Part shown: one piece after another, positions 23,720-30,482 of the stretch
How the letters are laid out: each line of letters begins with the position of its first letter
Position numbering within the stretch: position 1 is the first letter of the stretch
Made by a program: the position numbers and the translations under genes
Virus record (IMG/VR): IMGVR_UViG_3300003323_001282
Span: 1 to 39,424 of that record
Origin: a virus
Direction: 5' to 3' (one strand)
DNA length: 39,424 bases
Notes under the pieces: generated by a model
What the model was told of the DNA's origin: nothing
The model's input: the letters and a program-made list of their open reading frames with translations, nothing else
Databases searched by the model: none

Positions 23720-23944
23720 CTACTCGTCGTTCTCTGAAATGCTGTCGCCGCCCCTGATTATACGCTCTATCCAGTCCGGTATCGCCTTCAATATCTCCAC
23801 GTCCCTCTCGGCGCGGACCTGCGGGACGACGACAGTGCGGATGAAGTTCTTAACCTCTTCTCGCGTCGCCGTGAAGCGGATCGAACCCGCCCCGACCGCC
23901 CTGAATTTCTTCTCCCACCCCTCCCTCCCGCTCTCCTGGGTCAT
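23720..23944 (-). CDS. Hypothetical protein, 74 aa
   Basis: The ATG at 23944 (MTQESGREGWEKKFRAVGAG) follows the stop of the previous gene by 1 base; an earlier ATG at 24040 lies inside that gene. The sequence KNFIRTVVVPQVRAERDVEI is helical and the C-terminus acidic. The 'REGWEKKF' opening is of a kind seen in many small phage accessory proteins. Function unknown. Confidence 0.6.
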   Translation of the reverse strand: MTQESGREGWEKKFRAVGAGSIRFTATREEVKNFIRTVVVPQVRAERDVEILKAIPDWIERIIRGGDSISENDE

Positions 23945-23945
23945 G

Positions 23946-24236
23946 CTATTTGGATTTCTTACCGTCTCTTTTAACTGGTACGAGCTTGAACAATCTCCAT
24001 GTGCCGCCGAGATAGTCCTTGTACCTCTTGCTCTTGGCATGGAGAACCTGACCTACCGCGCCTTGATAGGTAAACTCGTATCGCCTGATGTCGCAAGGGT
24101 TATCGCTCCCCGTTACCATCCAGACGTACCTTGCAGATTTGCCTGGTTTCCTCTTAGCTTCGCTCTCTCCGAGCTCATAGGCACATCCAAGGCAACCTAA
24201 CCCTCGTATGCATGTGTGATTTGGTTTGTACCTCAT
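23946..24236 (-). CDS. Hypothetical protein, 96 aa, N-terminal Cys cluster
   Basis: MRYKPNHTCIRGLGCLGCAY has three Cys in 10 residues plus a later Cys (DNPCDIRRYEF), likely a zinc site. A beta-rich middle (EFTYQGAVGQVLHAKSKRYK, WRLFKLVPVKRDG) and a basic end follow. It resembles small phage proteins of unknown function that bind nucleic acid; no specific family. Confidence 0.6.
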   Translation of the reverse strand: MRYKPNHTCIRGLGCLGCAYELGESEAKRKPGKSARYVWMVTGSDNPCDIRRYEFTYQGAVGQVLHAKSKRYKDYLGGTWRLFKLVPVKRDGKKSK

Positions 24237-24241
24237 GTGTT

Positions 24242-24544
24242 TTATTCCTCGCCGCCTCCCGCCCTGCGGCGGATGAGGGAGGCTGCCTTATCTTTGATGT
24301 CTTTCGCTCCAATCTGAACGCCCAGGACTTTTGAAATGGTCGGATGAATATCTATCGCCTCCACCTCGTCAGCCAGGCGGAGGAGCTCGGAGGTTAGGAA
24401 GCCCTCAATCTGCTCTTCCGTGAATATCGTCGCGCCGCGCGCGTGAGATACCGTGAGCGAAAGCAGACCGAACCCTTCTGGCTTGAATCTTTGCCTGAAC
24501 CTCTCTATAAATCCCTCTCCCTTGCCGTCGTCGGTGGTGGTCAT
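24242..24544 (-). CDS. Hypothetical protein, 100 aa
   Basis: The ATG at 24544 (MTTTDDGKGEGFIERFRQRF) lies 4 bases after the upstream stop; an ATG at 24565 is inside the upstream gene. Helical stretches FTEEQIEGFLTSELLRLADE and SKVLGVQIGAKDIKDKAASL suggest an alpha protein, with a basic C-terminus. No domain is recognised. Confidence 0.6.
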   Translation of the reverse strand: MTTTDDGKGEGFIERFRQRFKPEGFGLLSLTVSHARGATIFTEEQIEGFLTSELLRLADEVEAIDIHPTISKVLGVQIGAKDIKDKAASLIRRRAGGGEE

Positions 24545-24548
24545 AGTG

Positions 24549-24782
24549 TTATTCCTTTTCGCCAAGGCTAATGGTCTTGCCGTCTACGTTGAAAATCACA
24601 CGGGGCTTTATGGATGACACAACCGATCCTATCGCGCCCCAGAACATGAGGACCGATGATACGGTGTCGAAAGCCTTCTCGAAACCACTCACGGCAGTCT
24701 GGTTGAAGCCGAAATACCAGGTCTCCACGAACCAAACGCCTATACCGACCAACACTATCACGTCGAATTTGTTTATCTTCAT
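24549..24782 (-). CDS. Small membrane protein with two membrane segments, 77 aa
   Basis: Residues about 6-26 (FDVIVLVGIGVWFVETWYFG) and 39-58 (FDTVSSVLMFWGAIGSVVSS) are hydrophobic, with a charged C-terminal tail (FNVDGKTISLGEKE). Two membrane spans with a short tail can be holin-like, but the gene is among early accessory genes, so superinfection exclusion or another membrane role is equally possible. Confidence 0.55.
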   Translation of the reverse strand: MKINKFDVIVLVGIGVWFVETWYFGFNQTAVSGFEKAFDTVSSVLMFWGAIGSVVSSIKPRVIFNVDGKTISLGEKE

Positions 24783-24794
24783 GTCTCCGTTCGC

Positions 24795-24986
24795 TTACTT
24801 GATAAACCTGAATATAACGACCGTCACCGTCACCCACCACATGTGAAGTGAAAGGTAATAGTCGTTGAAGGAGTGGCCCTTTCCCGCGTAATGCTCGCGG
24901 GCCATGCCTATCCCGACCGTCCTAGAGTAGCGGTCGCGCTCGAAGTGCTTGGTAATCTCGAACCTCTTTGGCTTGTATTCGTCCAT
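24795..24986 (-). CDS. Hypothetical protein, 63 aa, hydrophobic C-terminus
   Basis: The ATG at 24986 (MDEYKPKRFEITKHFERDRY) is preceded by a 9-base gap after the upstream stop. A charged N-terminal half is followed by YLSLHMWWVTVTVVIFRFIK, a probable C-terminal membrane anchor. Followed 12 bases later by another small membrane protein gene. Confidence 0.5.
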   Translation of the reverse strand: MDEYKPKRFEITKHFERDRYSRTVGIGMAREHYAGKGHSFNDYYLSLHMWWVTVTVVIFRFIK

Positions 24987-24997
24987 GTTGCTGTCGC

Positions 24998-25180
24998 TTA
25001 CTTGATAATGCCGTCCCATTTCTTGCTGAACTCGCTCTGCGCCGCGACGCTTTGATGGCATCTCTCGCACACGAACCTGCACATCTTCGCCGTGCTGAAA
25101 TGGTAGAAAGTTGATTTATGGCCGAACATCAGGCAAGCCGCCCTTATCACCTCCTCCCTCACCCTCTGTAGCGTGGTCAT
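24998..25180 (-). CDS. Zinc-knuckle microprotein, 60 aa
   Basis: MTTLQRVREEVIRAACLMFG, then HKSTFYHFSTAKMCRFVCER and CHQSVAAQSEFSKKWDGIIK. CRFVCERCHQ with the earlier His and Cys could bind one zinc. Overlaps the upstream gene by 4 bases (ATGA). Function unknown. Confidence 0.6.
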   Translation of the reverse strand: MTTLQRVREEVIRAACLMFGHKSTFYHFSTAKMCRFVCERCHQSVAAQSEFSKKWDGIIK

Positions 25181-25371
25181 GTATTTTTCTTTAGGAACAC
25201 GTAGTTATCGCCTTCTTCCCTGACAAGCTGGAATTCGTGCTTTGACACGATCATCACCATCTCCCGCGCAACGAACGCGGCGGGCATGACCGCGTTGTCA
25301 GATATGACTTTGCTGTCTGAAACCCTCCGCACCAGCGGCGACGTGTAGGTTGTGTTGATTTTATCTTCCAT
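25177..25371 (-). CDS. Hypothetical protein, 64 aa
   Basis: MEDKINTTYTSPLVRRVSDS, then KVISDNAVMPAAFVAREMVM and IVSKHEFQLVREEGDNYVFL. A small alpha/beta protein of the accessory operon, coupled to the next gene by ATGA. No motif is recognised. Confidence 0.55.
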   Translation of the reverse strand: MEDKINTTYTSPLVRRVSDSKVISDNAVMPAAFVAREMVMIVSKHEFQLVREEGDNYVFLKKNT

Positions 25372-25382
25372 CGTTGGTATAT

Positions 25383-25511
25383 TTATCTGGTAGTTCGGAG
25401 GCCGCCACGCTTGAGGGCGGCTTTCTTAATTCTAGGGCGGCAGAACTTGCAGTCATCGCCCAGGTGCACCACTCCTTCGCAAGGCAGCTCGGTCTGGTTG
25501 TTTATTTTCAA
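25383..25511 (-). CDS. Possible TTG-start Cys microprotein overlapping the XRE gene, 42 aa
   Basis: In a second frame, 59 bases of which lie inside the 3' end of the XRE gene, TTG at 25511 opens LKINNQTELPCEGVVHLGDD, then CKFCRPRIKKAALKRGG and stop. The CxxC pair and Lys/Arg tail look more protein-like than the C-terminus of the overlapping frame. Either this is a genuine overlapping gene with a TTG start, or a frameshift joins it to the XRE protein. Confidence 0.35.
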   Translation of the reverse strand: MKINNQTELPCEGVVHLGDDCKFCRPRIKKAALKRGGLRTTR

Positions 25512-25761
25512 GATTAAGTGTCGAAAACTGGTGAATATGTTGCAGCCGACGGTTCAATGGCTCGTACGCCTCCATTGCGATAAACATCTTGACCGCTACT
25601 TCTGGTGATGCCGTGTGAGCGCCGTTTTCGAGCCTGCAAAGATAGCTATAGTCCAAACCAGTTATCTCGCCGAGCTTCCTGGTGGAAACGCCGTAGTTTT
25701 TGCGCCAGGTCCTCAAATCGAATTCTAGTGGTTTTAGGTTGTATTTCATCGTTTTATTCAT
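25453..25761 (-). CDS. XRE-family helix-turn-helix regulator
   Basis: A 102-residue protein. Residues about 12-60 form a Cro/C1-type HTH: LRTWRKNYGVSTRKLGEITG and LDYSYLCRLENGAHTASPEV keep the 'W/Rxxx-G-S-xxLAxxTG-xxxxxxS-xLENG' pattern, followed by AVKMFIAMEAYEP. Likely a transcription factor of the accessory region, possibly for lysogeny control. One of the few starts with a purine-rich GGGAAGGGT upstream. Its last 30 residues overlap another frame (25383-25511). Confidence 0.75.
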   Translation of the reverse strand: MNKTMKYNLKPLEFDLRTWRKNYGVSTRKLGEITGLDYSYLCRLENGAHTASPEVAVKMFIAMEAYEPLNRRLQHIHQFSTLNLENKQPDRAALRRSGAPGR

Positions 25762-25771
25762 ACCCTTCCCG

Positions 25772-26137
25772 TTATTCCCGCTCCCCCGCGCCGGGAGCGT
25801 CCAGTAATTTCGCTATCTCCTCGATGAGGTCGTTCCTCATGCCGACCGCCGAGCCCGCGCGGTGCTCAGGCGGCACGTTTGCCCTCATCCCCCTCACCCT
25901 CGCCGCCAGGCCGCGGCGGAGGGAGGCGAGCTCGGATTCGATGAAGGCGATGACGTCGTTGTACACGATCTTTGTCAGTCTGTGCTTTGGGATGGGCTGA
26001 TGCAGCATGGACGCCGCCCCGATCCCATGATTCTTATTCGTAGTAAATTTCTCATCGAACCTCTCCCTCATCCCCTCTCCGCCCTTGGGAATCAATTTGC
26101 CGGGGTCGGGAACCTGATTTTTAGGTGTGGTGGGCAT
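25772..26137 (-). CDS. Hypothetical protein, 121 aa
   Basis: MPTTPKNQVPDPGKLIPKGG, then EGMRERFDEKFTTNKNHGIG, a helical middle (VYNDVIAFIESELASLRRGL) and an acidic end. The MRERFDEKF phrase recurs among small phage/CPR-associated accessory proteins. No catalytic motif; role unknown. Starts 4 bases after the stop of the next-upstream gene. Confidence 0.6.
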   Translation of the reverse strand: MPTTPKNQVPDPGKLIPKGGEGMRERFDEKFTTNKNHGIGAASMLHQPIPKHRLTKIVYNDVIAFIESELASLRRGLAARVRGMRANVPPEHRAGSAVGMRNDLIEEIAKLLDAPGAGERE

Positions 26138-26141
26138 GGCT

Positions 26142-26312
26142 TTAGATGCTAGGCGAGCGGTAAGCCACAGCCGCTTTGAGCTCGGCGCATATCTTGCTCG
26201 CGACCTGGTAGGAGTCCTTCACGCCCATCTTGTCCAGCTCGCGGAATATGATGAAGCGGGCCGCGTCTTCGAGCGTAAATACCTTGCTTCTTTTCGATGT
26301 TTTATTTTTCAT
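26142..26312 (-). CDS. Microprotein, 56 aa
   Basis: The ATG at 26312 shares TAATG with the upstream stop. A basic N-terminus (MKNKTSKRSKVFTLEDAARF) is followed by helical FRELDKMGVKDSYQVASKIC, AELKAAVAYRSPSI. Single frame, good stop-start spacing at both ends (AGCC before the next ATG). Possibly DNA-binding because of the basic start; unproven. Confidence 0.55.
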   Translation of the reverse strand: MKNKTSKRSKVFTLEDAARFIIFRELDKMGVKDSYQVASKICAELKAAVAYRSPSI

Positions 26313-26497
26313 TATTTGTTTTCGCTATCCCTCCCCTCGGCGGAGGAGCTAATGTCCTTCGCGTCCCTCTTCCTCTTCATGGCGACCAGCGCCTTCAGCC
26401 ATGGCGGGCACACGTGGTAGTGACCTTCTGGGAAATGCGCCAGGCAGTCCTCGCATTTCATCTCCCTCCTCCCCTCCCTGGGCGTGCGGTGCGTCAT
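26312..26497 (-). CDS. Cys-containing microprotein, 61 aa
   Basis: MTHRTPREGRREMKCEDCLA, then HFPEGHYHVCPPWLKALVAM and a charged tail. CEDC and HVCPPW with intervening His residues could bind zinc. An in-frame ATG at residue 13 is an alternative start. Starts 4 bases after the upstream stop. Function unknown. Confidence 0.55.
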   Translation of the reverse strand: MTHRTPREGRREMKCEDCLAHFPEGHYHVCPPWLKALVAMKRKRDAKDISSSAEGRDSENK

Positions 26498-26501
26498 GGC
26501 T

Positions 26502-26861
26502 TTATTTGTTTATCTCTTCCAAGTCGCGCCATCCCACCTGATCGCCCGACACGCGGAGCTTAGAGTAAGGGACGCTCTCGTCGGAGTCCTTGAACAGCTT
26601 CGGAACGCTGTACTCCCACCACTCCGAGCCGTCGTACTCATTCCTGACCATGTACGTACGGTCTACGAAGTAGACGATCAGGTCTTTCGCGATCTCCTGG
26701 GCGCCGAACCCGCTGTCGTACTCGAAGTCGGCTATCTTCGCGAACTCGGGCCAGGCGAGGCGTCGCTTGCCGTCCGAGCTTCCCACGAACATCACCTGTT
26801 CGACGGCGTGGCCGCTTTTTATGACCGCTTCTTTCGTTTCTTCCAAAAAAGTTTTCTTCAT
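26502..26861 (-). CDS. Hypothetical protein, 119 aa
   Basis: MKKTFLEETKEAVIKSGHAV opens an alpha/beta protein with EQVMFVGSSDGKRRLAWPEF, YDSGFGAQEIAKDLIVYFVD, RTYMVRNEYDGSEWWEYSVP. Acidic and aromatic, in the accessory operon. I do not recognise the fold; the N-terminal repeat of Lys/Glu is preceded by CTAGAGGACAGAGC with weak Shine-Dalgarno character. Confidence 0.65.
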   Translation of the reverse strand: MKKTFLEETKEAVIKSGHAVEQVMFVGSSDGKRRLAWPEFAKIADFEYDSGFGAQEIAKDLIVYFVDRTYMVRNEYDGSEWWEYSVPKLFKDSDESVPYSKLRVSGDQVGWRDLEEINK

Positions 26862-26871
26862 GCTCTGTCCT

Positions 26872-27009
26872 CTAGGCTTGTAATCGGTCCGCTATCTCCC
26901 TGAGTATCTGGGCGAGCTCGGGCATCGTGACGTTGTGCGACTCCGCGTTCATCACCGCGAGGTCTGCGATCGTACCCTTCACTATCTCCTTCTCCAGTTC
27001 GTGGTTCAT
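26872..27009 (-). CDS. Microprotein, 45 aa
   Basis: The ATG at 27009 (one base after the upstream stop) opens MNHELEKEIVKGTIADLAVM, then NAESHNVTMPELAQILREIA and DRLQA. A short amphipathic helical protein that fills the gap between two longer genes without frame interruption. Function unknown. Confidence 0.5.
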   Translation of the reverse strand: MNHELEKEIVKGTIADLAVMNAESHNVTMPELAQILREIADRLQA

Positions 27010-27010
27010 A

Positions 27011-27235
27011 TTATTTGTTCGAGTTACCCTCTAAAGCCCTCCTGAGCGCCCTGACGGCCTCCAGGGGAGTGGTTCCCATGCCTTTAGGCCCGACCATCAT
27101 TCCCATGCTGTTCTCCTGGGAGCCAGCGAACCAGTAGTCACCCAGCAGCTTCAGCCTGAACTCAGCCTGTCCGCCCACGGTCGGCATTACTTCCAAACAT
27201 TTATATATCTCCTGCTCCAGCGTTAGGTCGTCCAT
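27011..27235 (-). CDS. Hypothetical protein, 74 aa
   Basis: MDDLTLEQEIYKCLEVMPTV, then GGQAEFRLKLLGDYWFAGSQ and GMGTTPLEAVRALRRALEGN. It looks like a small two-part protein with a beta segment (residues 22-50) and a C-terminal helix. Starts 2 bases after the upstream stop. No family is recognised. Confidence 0.6.
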   Translation of the reverse strand: MDDLTLEQEIYKCLEVMPTVGGQAEFRLKLLGDYWFAGSQENSMGMMVGPKGMGTTPLEAVRALRRALEGNSNK

Positions 27236-27237
27236 GG

Positions 27238-27399
27238 CTAGAAAGTTACCTTCCCTGCCTCCTTGAATATGACCACCGCCTCGTAGTCGTTGATGTAGTC
27301 AGTCCTGACGTATTCGAGGCCATCGTTCTTCGGGTCGTTTATCACGTCTGACGCAGACCGCACCTTCGGATTGAACGTCACGTTCTTGTAGCTCTTCAT
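27238..27399 (-). CDS. Microprotein, 53 aa
   Basis: The ATG at 27399, one base after the upstream stop, opens MKSYKNVTFNPKVRSASDVI, then NDPKNDGLEYVRTDYINDYE and AVVIFKEAGKVTF. A likely small alpha/beta protein. It is followed by TAG and CC before the next ATG. Function unknown. Confidence 0.5.
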   Translation of the reverse strand: MKSYKNVTFNPKVRSASDVINDPKNDGLEYVRTDYINDYEAVVIFKEAGKVTF

Positions 27400-27400
27400 G

Positions 27401-27619
27401 CTATTTCTCGATTACCCTGCTAAAGTCCGGGACGCCCCTCAACTTATCCGGCGTGGTCGTGCCGGGGGTTGAGGTGTCGCACGAAAAGGTCGCGGCGTTC
27501 GACGGCGGCACGTTGTTGACCACGTTGACCTGCAATCCGCCCGCCGTGCTGAAGCCCATGGCGAACGATATTCCGATCGCCAAGGCAGACCATATGAAGT
27601 TCGTCGTTTCTTCGCTCAT
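27401..27619 (-). CDS. Small membrane protein, 72 aa
   Basis: MSEETTNFIWSALAIGISFA, then MGFSTAGGLQVNVVNNVPPS: residues about 8-27 are a membrane span, and the rest is a polar Thr/Pro-rich tail (SCDTSTPGTTTPDKLRG). Possibly an inner-membrane or exported small protein. It begins one base after the NinG-like gene. Confidence 0.55.
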   Translation of the reverse strand: MSEETTNFIWSALAIGISFAMGFSTAGGLQVNVVNNVPPSNAATFSCDTSTPGTTTPDKLRGVPDFSRVIEK

Positions 27620-27620
27620 G

Positions 27621-28088
27621 CTATATCTTGGTTAGAGCCTCTAATGCCGCCTTGTACTCCGCGATCCTTTCTAGGTAGTGGTCGTACGCCTGGACCGACA
27701 CCTGCCTGTCCTCAAGGATTCGGTCAACATGCGCGTCGCCCTCCTCCTTCCGAAGGCGCTCGATAAAAACCGCGCCGTTTCCTCCGAGGTTAATGTTGCA
27801 GTGGTAGCACTGCGGCCTAAGAACCCGGAGATCATACTTGAGAAAAGCGCCGAGGCTTGCTTTGGGGATAAGGTGGCCGGTGTGCCAGTTGCTACCCTCA
27901 AGGCCCGCTCTAGAACACGTAAAGCACGAGTTTCCATATTTCTTTCTAGTTATCTGCTTGCAAAGCTCCCAGAGCTCCCGCTGAACCTTCGAGATGGAGG
28001 CCTTCGACGCCTTCCTCATTCCTTTGACTCTCTTCATTCCCTTGCCCGCCCTGAGCGGCGTGCTCCTCTTCAGCGGCGTCCTCCTCAT
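27621..28088 (-). CDS. ninG: NinG-like recombination nuclease
   Basis: A 155-residue protein starting MRRTPLKRSTPLRAGKGMKR, the usual NinG/Rap opening of Arg/Lys-Pro repeats. The core has CFTCSRAGLEGSNWHTGHLI and YHCNINLGGNGAVFIERLRK: paired Cys, a conserved His, and the NxxxGG loop of NinG. In lambda NinG acts on recombination intermediates (Holliday junction-type structures). It overlaps the upstream gene by 4 bases (ATGA). An HNH relation is possible since NinG carries an HNH-like zinc site. Confidence 0.75.
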   Translation of the reverse strand: MRRTPLKRSTPLRAGKGMKRVKGMRKASKASISKVQRELWELCKQITRKKYGNSCFTCSRAGLEGSNWHTGHLIPKASLGAFLKYDLRVLRPQCYHCNINLGGNGAVFIERLRKEEGDAHVDRILEDRQVSVQAYDHYLERIAEYKAALEALTKI

Positions 28089-28318
28089 GGCAGGAGCGGG
28101 GTTACGAACTTCGCCACGAGGTCCGCCCCCATCGCCGCCCTGACGACCTCCGTGAGCCTCAGTTTCGCCCTAGGAGCCGCTTTGGGCAGTCGCGCCGAGG
28201 TTCGCTTCAAACCCCACTCCGCCCAAGCCTCCCTGTCCGCCCGCTTCGCTATCTCGGACTGGACGGAGAAGGCGGGGAGCTTGGAGTGGTATTCGCGCAC
28301 TGTTAATGGGTTCGACAT
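28085..28318 (-). CDS. Hypothetical basic protein, 77 aa
   Basis: MSNPLTVREYHSKLPAFSVQ, then SEIAKRADREAWAEWGLKRT and ARLPKAAPRAKLRLTEVVRA. Basic and helical. Its stop overlaps the start of the NinG-like gene (ATGA). Function unknown; co-translation with a nuclease suggests a DNA-related role. Confidence 0.55.
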   Translation of the reverse strand: MSNPLTVREYHSKLPAFSVQSEIAKRADREAWAEWGLKRTSARLPKAAPRAKLRLTEVVRAAMGADLVAKFVTPLLP

Positions 28319-28323
28319 GGAGC

Positions 28324-28482
28324 TTATTTGTCTTTAACGGTCTTCACTTTTCTAACTATCGCAATAGCCTGTTCCAAACCCTTCATGAAACCGGCCTCCC
28401 AGTCTCTTCCCCTGTTCAGGCTAGGGTTCTCCTGGCACCACTCAATCTCCTTTTTCAAGAGCGCGATTATGTTCTTTTTCAT
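28324..28482 (-). CDS. Microprotein, 52 aa
   Basis: MKKNIIALLKKEIEWCQENP, then SLNRGRDWEAGFMKGLEQAI and AIVRKVKTVKDK. A charged helix-rich protein, starting 4 bases after the upstream stop and ending 5 bases before the next ATG. No domain is recognised. Confidence 0.55.
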   Translation of the reverse strand: MKKNIIALLKKEIEWCQENPSLNRGRDWEAGFMKGLEQAIAIVRKVKTVKDK

Positions 28483-28486
28483 GTTT

Positions 28487-28975
28487 CTATGATTGCCTTT
28501 TAAGCTTTCGTATCGATTCTAAATAGAGCAGGTATGAATCTGGCCCACCGAAGCTGTATATCTCGTCGTGCCACTTTCGGTAGCCGTCGGGATCGCATAG
28601 TTCCATCGGGTATCCCTGCTCCATGCCCCAGTCGATGACCCTCTGCGTGAACTCCCTCAGCCTGCCCCTGGAAGAGGCGGAAACCCTCTTCGCCCTCCCC
28701 GCCACCGTCACCCACTCGCCGAACTCCTCCTTCATCCACTCGAACACCGCGTCGCAGTCCTTGGAGCTCTGGTGGTCCATGCCGTGCTGGTGCCAGACGA
28801 TCATCGGTATCACGCTCCCGTGGAGGAAGGACCGCATCTTCCTGCTCTCGGGAGTGACGAACGATATCTCCGCCCTCGGCCAATCTCGCTCCCTCGCCTC
28901 CTGCTGGAACCGCTTGCGCGTGTGGTCGCTCTCGAACTCTATGCCGCGCTCCGTCACCTTTATGCGGTATTTCAT
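28487..28975 (-). CDS. Hypothetical protein, 162 aa (NinB-like by weak resemblance)
   Basis: MKYRIKVTERGIEFESDHTR begins a beta region, followed by TPESRKMRSFLHGSVIPMIV, a helical region and FGEWVTVAGRAKRVSASSRG, FTQRVIDWGMEQGYPMELCD. The SxxxRxFLHG-type helix near residue 44 recalls NinB-like recombination proteins, and NinG lies three genes downstream, but the match is weak. It overlaps a Cys-rich microprotein by 4 bases (ATGA). Confidence 0.55.
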   Translation of the reverse strand: MKYRIKVTERGIEFESDHTRKRFQQEARERDWPRAEISFVTPESRKMRSFLHGSVIPMIVWHQHGMDHQSSKDCDAVFEWMKEEFGEWVTVAGRAKRVSASSRGRLREFTQRVIDWGMEQGYPMELCDPDGYRKWHDEIYSFGGPDSYLLYLESIRKLKRQS

Positions 28976-29130
28976 CGGCCCTTCGCCTTAGCCAGCCGCC
29001 TCGCCCGCAGCATCGCCTTCCTGGCCAGCTTGCACTCCCTAGAGTCGCAGGATACCCACGCGGGAACCAGCTTCTTGCCCCCGCAGTACTTGCACGGGGC
29101 GTCGTACCTCAGCTCTAGCGCGGTGGTCAT
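28972..29130 (-). CDS. Zinc-finger microprotein, 52 aa
   Basis: MTTALELRYDAPCKYCGGKK, then LVPAWVSCDSRECKLARKAM and a basic tail. Four Cys (CKYC, SCDSREC) make a clear zinc ribbon. Its start and stop overlap both neighbours by ATGA, so it is translated in a coupled chain with the HNH-side genes. Likely nucleic acid-binding. Confidence 0.65.
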   Translation of the reverse strand: MTTALELRYDAPCKYCGGKKLVPAWVSCDSRECKLARKAMLRARRLAKAKGR

Positions 29131-29453
29131 GGCCTCGCGTCCCTCGCGGGGTTAGACCTTTTAATGAGCGTCCACAGCCTGATCCTCCTGAACTCCTGAC
29201 GGTCCTCCATCATCGCCTCCTCCAGCATCGACCTCATGAGCTTCGTGGTCCTCTCGCCGCCCGGCAGGTGGAAGGTCTTTCTCTGAACCGCGAGGAAAGG
29301 GACGCCCAGCAGGTCCGCCATGTCCTGTATCACCAGCGCCCTCTCCGAGTTCGGCCCTCTTTTCTTGGGCGGGGCCGCCGCCATGTCCTTGAATAGTTCT
29401 TGTATCTGTAGCATCTTCAGTGTGCACACACCTAGAGCTGTTAATGTCGTCAT
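29127..29453 (-). CDS. Hypothetical protein, 108 aa
   Basis: I chose the ATG at 29453 (MTTLTALGVCTLKMLQIQEL), which overlaps the HNH stop by ATGA. Sequence: KDMAAAPPKKRGPNSERALV, IQDMADLLGVPFLAVQRKTF, HLPGGERTTKLMRSMLEEAM. A later ATG at residue 14 is possible. It looks DNA-associated (basic, helical with an HTH-like 'LLGVPFLAVQRKT'), but no family is recognised. Confidence 0.55.
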   Translation of the reverse strand: MTTLTALGVCTLKMLQIQELFKDMAAAPPKKRGPNSERALVIQDMADLLGVPFLAVQRKTFHLPGGERTTKLMRSMLEEAMMEDRQEFRRIRLWTLIKRSNPARDARP

Positions 29454-29929
29454 AGGTTCTTCGCCAGCCGCCTCAACTCCTCCGTTTCCTGCTCGTCGTT
29501 GATGAACCTGTACGTCCTCGCCTTGCTGTCCCGCTGCACCCCGTGCTCCTCGTGGTAGCGGTAGTGGCAGCCCCAGCAGAGCGGCACCAGGTCCCCGTCG
29601 GGCTCGTTGCCCAGGTTCTCGTAAGAGAGGTGGTGGAGCCCTAGCTGTCTGCCGTCCCCGCACGCCGCGCACTTCCTCCCGAACTTCTGGTAGTACCTGA
29701 TCCTCCTAGCCCTCCATTTCGACGATCTGATGTATTCCGCGTACCTCACCGGCTTCTCCGCCTTCTTCCCTACCCTGGGCCCCTTCTGGGGCTTCGGCGG
29801 CCCGTCCAGGTTCAGGCTGCGGAGCCTCTTCCTCCACCCCGCCGCGCTCTGGTTGATCTGCGCGTGGGTCGGGACCTTGATCTCGCCCGAGACCGCCCCG
29901 AGGCTGAAAACGTTGAATTGCTTTTTCAT
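29450..29929 (-). CDS. HNH endonuclease
   Basis: A 159-residue protein with the ATG at 29929 (MKKQFNVFSLGAVSGEIKVP); an in-frame ATG at 30082 would add 51 basic residues of doubtful coding. Residues about 70-140 hold the HNH signature: KCAACGDGRQLGLHHLSYEN, then VPLCWGCHYRYHEEHG with CxxC pairs around the HH motif. It nicks or cuts DNA; in phages such enzymes help packaging or behave as homing nucleases. It opens the accessory operon, downstream of the RNA cluster. Confidence 0.75.
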   Translation of the reverse strand: MKKQFNVFSLGAVSGEIKVPTHAQINQSAAGWRKRLRSLNLDGPPKPQKGPRVGKKAEKPVRYAEYIRSSKWRARRIRYYQKFGRKCAACGDGRQLGLHHLSYENLGNEPDGDLVPLCWGCHYRYHEEHGVQRDSKARTYRFINDEQETEELRRLAKNL

Positions 29930-30319
29930 AATTTCTTTTAGGCGCTTGTCTTGCTGACGCGCTACCCCCCTCCCCTGCACCCTTGCAGAGCTCCCTTCTC
30001 TCCTCCTCCTCCGCATCGCCTTCCTCTCCCTGCCAGAATGGTCCTCTCCCCTCGGTTCGGAATATCTCTGGCTGATATGCATAGGTCTGAAAAACGGGGC
30101 GGCCCGAATTCTTTCAGATGCATGCGTATGGAGTTATCGATCGGTCGGACGCAATCTCACGGCATTTGTTTTTGATTCCCTGCCGTGGCGCTGCGACTGC
30201 GCCCCTTCGGGAATTTATATGGGCGGGATTTCAAAGGAATGCACACCATTCACCGAAACTCCTTTGCCGTCTCGACCGTGACCTCAAACTCACTATCTCT
30301 AGTGCCGCTCTCTAGCGGG
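29930..30319. other. Structured non-coding stretch between HNH gene and tRNA-Ile
   Basis: 390 bases without a convincing gene. A possible 53-residue frame on the minus strand (30123-29962) has no supporting feature. The stretch holds perfect inverted repeats: CACGGCA (30158-30164) with TGCCGTG (30181-30187), CAAAGGA/TCCTTTG with a 21-base loop, GGCGC/GCGCC with a 7-base loop, and two small hairpins (CCGCT/AGCGG and CACTA/TAGTG with a GAGA loop) directly after the tRNA-Ile 3' end. It looks like the trailer or body of a processed RNA. Confidence 0.45.
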
Positions 30320-30391
30320 TGGACGAACCAGGGATCGAACCTGGTCTCTGAGAGGTATAAGCTCTCGGCTTTCCCATTAAGCTATTCGTCC
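30320..30391 (-). tRNA. tRNA-Ile(UAU)
   Basis: 72 bases. Acceptor GGACGAA/TTCGTCC, D-arm GCTT-AAGC, anticodon stem GAGAG/CTCTC with loop CTTATAC (anticodon TAT), variable AGAGA, T-arm CCAGG-TTCGATC-CCTGG, then A; CCA is not encoded. It reads AUA directly, without the lysidine-modified CAU tRNA, and AUA is the commonest Ile codon in the phage genes I translated by hand. Confidence 0.9.
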
Positions 30392-30482
30392 GTGACCTCG
30401 GGTTCATTTCCCTCCGGTCTTTTGCTCCCTCACCTACTCCCCTGAGGTTTCGTGAGTTCGCGACGCCATCGCAGGCGCTTTG

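Noticed and set aside
29962-30123. A 53-residue minus-strand frame upstream of the HNH gene
   Set aside because: Gly/Arg low-complexity C-terminus, and it lies in a stretch of hairpins; left as unsupported.
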